In this document: positions 51,101 through 57,100 of the stretch, one piece after another
Numbering within the stretch: the stretch's first letter is position 1
Layout of the letters: each line of letters starts with the position of its first letter
NCBI GenBank assembly: GCA_021229015.1
Contig: CM037780.1
Coordinates: 61,152,961 to 61,216,960, forward strand
From: Solen grandis
Lineage: Eukaryota > Mollusca > Bivalvia > Adapedonta > Solenidae
Direction of reading: 5' to 3'
Length of the DNA stretch: 64,000 nt
Made by a program: the position numbers and the translations under genes
Notes under the pieces: generated by a model
What the model saw: the letters and a program-made list of their open reading frames with translations, nothing else
Databases searched by the model: none
What the model was told of the DNA's origin: nothing

Positions 51101-54100
51101 AAATATTCTGAAAATATGACATGTGTGCTCAAGAACAATATGTACTTAACAACTAACTTGGAGGAACATTTATACATGTCCCATGTAGATTATTTTAACC
51201 TTTCACCTCATGAATATTCCTGTTCAAACTATCCTAATATACTAGAACTATTCTTTGCTACGTAACAGCCAGGAATCCAATCCTTAACCTCCCACCCTCA
51301 AGTTGGCACAGACCTATCCTATGTTGACATTAATATCAAAATCAAACAAGTATTATGAAAGTATTGCTTAGGCAATACTAATTCCCCTACCGGCAAATGG
51401 AAAACTAAAACCCCCCCAACACACACACAAACACAACCTGTTTATTCTAATTCCAAGGGCCGTAATTCCGTCAAAAATCAATGGACCGGAACGAAACTCA
51501 AACTTGATCTGTAAGTCATGGTGGTAGACTCACACACCAAAAATTAGATGAATATCTGCAAGTGTTTAGAAAAAAAGTCCGGAAAACTGCTATTTTAACG
51601 AAATTTTCTAATTCCAAGTGCCGTAATTCCGTCAAAAATCAGTGGACCGAAACGAAACTCAATCATGATCTGTAAGTCATGGTGGTAGACTCACACACCA
51701 AAAATTAGATGAATATCTGCAAGCGTTTAGAAAAAAAGTCCGGAAAACATGTGTGTGACTGACGGACGGACGGAGTGCAAACCTATAGTCCCCTTCGGTG
51801 AAGCCGGTAGGGGACTAATAATCAGATTGTCTAATAGCTGTGATTAATGGCTGACCTTGCTTACAAGGAAGAAACCATTTTTTTTCTCATACTGCTGACC
51901 TTGTCTTAAATGGAAAATCATCCTGTAATAGAAAGAAACTAGAGATTTGTTTTCTTCCATACTCAGCATAAGAATATAGGAATTTAATTCATGGAAAAGA
52001 ACTCTATCCTACATATCACGTGACTGTCTTTCTTCCATGGGGTAATAGTCCCAAGAATACCTGGGTAGAACAATACATTTAGTTGATGACTGACCTTTTC
52101 TGGGTGACTTGAGAGAATCCAACCATCTCCATGGACTGCTTGAGACGGGAGAACTCATTGGCTTCGTCCACCTCCTCCAGCGTGTAGCAGCCACTCTGTC
52201 ATACACAAATATACACTCATACAGAGGACACCAGAAATGCATCTCTTTACATAATGAGGTTTAAAAACATTTTTCATGTGTGTGTGTGTGTGTGTGTGTG
52301 CGCGCACGCGCGCCCCTTATCAGATCTGGGTCTATTTTGTTCCAAGATCTGTCTGATCTTGGTTTGGTCTGGTTGCCAAGGCATCAAAGATATCTACCAC
52401 ATATAATTATGGGATTGATGGTTAATTGGTTTTATAATTGGCATTATCTTTTGAAGGTCATACATGGGCATCCTCTCAGTAGAACAATTATATACAATGT
52501 AAATTCATTGCAGTGCTCTTCTTAAGCGGATATATATATATATATACTCCAGGATTTTCTAGCAAAAAAAATCACACTTCCTTTACTTGGAACTAAAAGG
52601 TATATTCAGGTCAACTGCAACCAGATGTGAATCCTCCTGTAGATTACCCATAAACCTTTAGTCTGTGAAAGAACTCCCACATCTTTCAAATCTGAAATAA
52701 ATCCTTCTGGAATCAAGTTTAACCTTTTTTTTAAAATCAACTTTGATTCTTTAATGATATATCATCCTAACCCTCTTTTCTAGGTGGACCAGTACAATGG
52801 ATCTGACCCTATACAAAGCCTAACTGAAGGGATATAGACACATAAATAATAATAATCATATTTACACTCAAAATCCATTAAGTGAACTGGTAAAAAAATA
52901 ACCAGACAAAATGCAAATCTTTCTCACTGACCTTTCCAGTGAATATCTTTCAAGAAAAACAACAAATGCATTTCACATATGTTGTTGATACCTTCACGTG
53001 ATGCAATTGTTACACACAAACAATCTAATGGGCAAATATTCTGACTTTGAAGGGAAAAAAAAACATTTCACGTCTTTCGTCACCGTGTCAGATCTAATAT
53101 AAGAATTACCTTGGATTGTTAATTTGGAAGGAGTCATTGATATGTTGTTTACAATATCCCTACAGTAATGCAAAGTTTGAGGGGAAGTCATTTCTGCTTC
53201 AGTCTCACATACACAGATCGTCACTGACATTAACTAGGACATTCTGCCAGCATTACAAGCAATCAAAACATCATCAAGGCCAAAAACATAATCAGGCCAA
53301 AAACCGATGCACTCGTTGTTTGTCGTAACACTACACTTGAAAATAATTGGCAGGCTGAATCCACCTACCTGCCGCAGGTAATAGTAATCTTCTGGTTTCC
53401 CAAGATGCAATTTTTCCCGCTCCAGATTATCAGCTCCCGCAAGTAAATAGTAAAACACATGGTAGTTCCTGGAAATAGATTCAAGCCTTTTAATTAAGCA
53501 AGAATAAATGGAAATATCACAACCACTGCATTTTTATCACTTAAAACAAATTTAGGTACACTGATTTTGGTGACAGGTCTATTAATTATTTACAAATGGT
53601 ATATTGGAAAGGCTGGCTGAAAATGCATAGTTATACCATTTCTCTTGGAAGATGAAAATAACAGTTGTACATTAAAACAACACAACCAGGCACTGTAACT
53701 CTTTATATATTTTCACTAAATCTTTTTTATACCTACTCTGATAAAGTCATGTAAGTCATGGTGGTAGACTCACACACCAAAAATTAGATGAATATCTGCA
53801 AGTGTTTAGAAAAAAAGTCCGGAAAACTGCTATTTTAACGAAATTTTCTAATTCCAAGGGCCGTAATTCCGCCATTCTAACAACTAAGTCGAGCTCACCA
53901 CAAGTCAGCACGACAAAAATCATGAAGAATTACAACAGCATTACATCATTGCATTTTGACCAAAAACAATATAGTGTAAAATTTTATCCTGTGGGCAAAA
54001 ATTCATTACAGAGTTATTTATCTGTGTATACTGCAAAATGTTTGTAAATATGAATTAGTATTAGTACAAAGGGATGGAAAAGTGACTGTTCATAACAGTG

Positions 54101-57100
54101 TAAGTTTTTTCATACCTTTAACAAGTTAAAGTTGATTTCATATTGTTCCTATTCAGAGTACCAACTTTGCTAAGTTCATATAAACCTCAACTTGATTATC
54201 TTTAGTACTATCCTCTTACAATGTATTTATAACCTTTTAACCCTTTCCCTCATAGAGACTCATTTTGACGCACTCAATAGGTATCACATAAAGCCTGATC
54301 TGCAGAAACCCACAGTTAAACCTTACCAAATTTAATTACAAAATCCTCATTTCCAGACCACTGAGGAGCAGCGAACAGCATAAAACCTGATCAGCCTGCG
54401 AGTTACTCACAGGTTGATCTGGTTTTATGCTGTTCGCATAGGTCTTTTCATGGTGTCCTCTATGAGGGAAAGGGTTAAATATTTTAGCATAACTTACCTT
54501 TCATTCTTTGCCTGTGAAACAATTCTGGATTTTTCCAATAAATACTTTTCGACAATGGCGCTGGAAAAAAAGGAGACAGAAATGATCCTTGTAAATCATG
54601 GACAAGAATTCCATTAGCCAAGTAAACTGTTTATTCATCAAAATAAACTCTTGGAATCAATCTTTTTCTTTCTGCTGATCATCAAGGTATGAAAATCACT
54701 TCTTATATTTACAAAAAGTCTAAACACATCAACATCCAGAGTCAATATTTTAAACCCCAAATTCAAAAAGTGAAAATTATGAAATTGATGTCTGACTAAA
54801 TCTTGACATAATTTAGTGTCTTATGTTGTGATGCATTAATGCAATAGATACTAGATGTAATTGGAATTATATATTCCTGTATTCTGAGTGTAGAATGGGG
54901 CGTGACAGGTTGGGACAAACTTGTTTCCAATATCGCCTCAACTTATGTGAGGCTGAGATTTAAATAAATATAAAATGAAAACTTTCGAAATGGATGAATA
55001 AGGGCATTAATGACTCTTCAAGTTGCACATTATCAATCTTAAGTCATCCATATTTTGTGTGTGTTCATTTTTCATTTCATATCTTTCTTACACTCTGACC
55101 AGCACCACATACACTGGACAGACCAGACAGGCACATAAAAATGGTTCTGATATATCTCCCTTGTTTTGTCAATCTGCATACAAGGGTATTTCCAAGACTG
55201 ATTTACATTACTTAACGTGGTACTATGCCATAAATTGAGTTGTTTTTCATTAATTCAAGGGCCGTTACTCTGTCTGGTTACCAAGGGAACTGAGATGTTG
55301 TGCCCATTCACTGTGACCAAGTTTGGTAAAGATTTGTTAATGTTTTTTCGAGTTAGACAGCAGAAAACCTCAGTGGACGGCCCAACAACATGCCAGTCTG
55401 CTCGCCCAGCTGCCACAAGTGAATCCATCATAGGCCCTGTCTTTGACAGGCATATAAAAATTGATCTATCTCCTTTGTTTTGTCAATCTGCATATAAGGG
55501 TATTTCAAGGACTGATTTGCATGACTTAATGTGGTATTATGCCATTTGTCTGGTTTCTTTATATTCATGCAGTTTTCCTCTAATTTGCTATTTACTGCAG
55601 GATTTCTTCTTCCCCAATGCAAAGGAAATGGCAATAACTTCCCTAAATTATGGTATAAAGGCCATTTCCATAGCATCTGAAAAAAGATCTGCAGTCAAAA
55701 AACATGATATCTGTCAAAGTATTCATAAAACTAAAATACTGTTAGTGACGTTAAACCCAAGCAACTTAAGAGGCAGGATTCCCAGGAGCCAGTGGTCGGG
55801 ATTTGCAAACCCATTAAAATGTTTTTCTGCCTAGTTTACATAGGAGGGCTTGTGGCACACTCATTACACAGCATAGATACTTGCTCATCCAGAATCCTAA
55901 TGTGGGATTCTAAAGTTGATTTGTATGGGAAGCATAGGATGGGATGACACATCACATGCATGCATGATTAGTATAGCCTAACAGGGAAATAATAATGACC
56001 ATATATGCTGCCATCAAATCCATAAAGAGAGATTTGTTTCGGTTAAGAGACCTTGCTTTACAATGAATGTAACAAAAACCTCATTGAATATTGCTGCTGA
56101 CTCAGTTTCCTCATCACCTGGCAGCTCAGCAATGCACCCCACAGTTGTTGACAACTAGTCTATGCACCCTATTGTTTCCTCATTGGAAAATCTTCCTCTT
56201 TGCCATTTATAATTCCTGTAAACATCTGTCAACAAATACATTAATTCAGTCATAAAATTCATTGCAAGATATCTATTATGTGTGGACAGTTTTAAACCTT
56301 GTATTTATGCTAAAAATAATATCTTCCCTGTTTTGATTTTGTGTGTCCCATCCCAGTATTCCAGTCATAATATCTACTACAGTTCTTGGGTCAGTTCTAG
56401 ATCCACCACACTGAAGTATTACGCTGTAGACACATGGCATCTTAACACCAGACTAACCACACTTGACACAGCTGACGACCAGTTCAGGAAGTTTACCAGG
56501 TCAATTTAAATGACTTCATTTTTAAGTTTGGGATCTAATTTCAACATTTAACTGCATACGCTTTACTCTTATCCCTCTTCGCGACTGTTCCTGGGATGAA
56601 CCAGAATTTTGCACCAGGGAAGACCATGAAATATCCTTGCTGCTACGGTGTCAAGCCCACAACTAATGTACTGCGGTCATCTACATTACCACTGGTCCAC
56701 CAGCCATCATTCCGCCTTTCAAAGCATTCAATTACACCTAAACCATTCGATGTGTCACATAATATTATGCTTAACCATTCAAACCTGACATTAACATAAT
56801 AGGACATGTCAAATAACACTATGCTTATCTCTTCCCTCTCCGAGATGTCACATAACATGTTTAACCCACAGGTCATGTCACATAATACTATGCTTTCCCA
56901 CTCAAAACATGTCCCTATCCTCTGATGTCATGTAACACTATGTCTAACCACTGAGGGATGTCACATAGCACTATGCTTAACCACTCAAAACATGCCCCTA
57001 CCCTATGAGCATAGCACTATGCACCGGAAACTATGTTTAACCCACCAGACATGTCTAATAACACTATGCTTCCTACTCAAACATGTTCCTACCCTCTGAG

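Noticed and set aside
55217..55834. 205-codon + strand reading, the longest open frame in the window
   Set aside because: It crosses a direct repeat with core-like words and shows no recognisable domain or codon pattern; it lies in a Myo9 intron.
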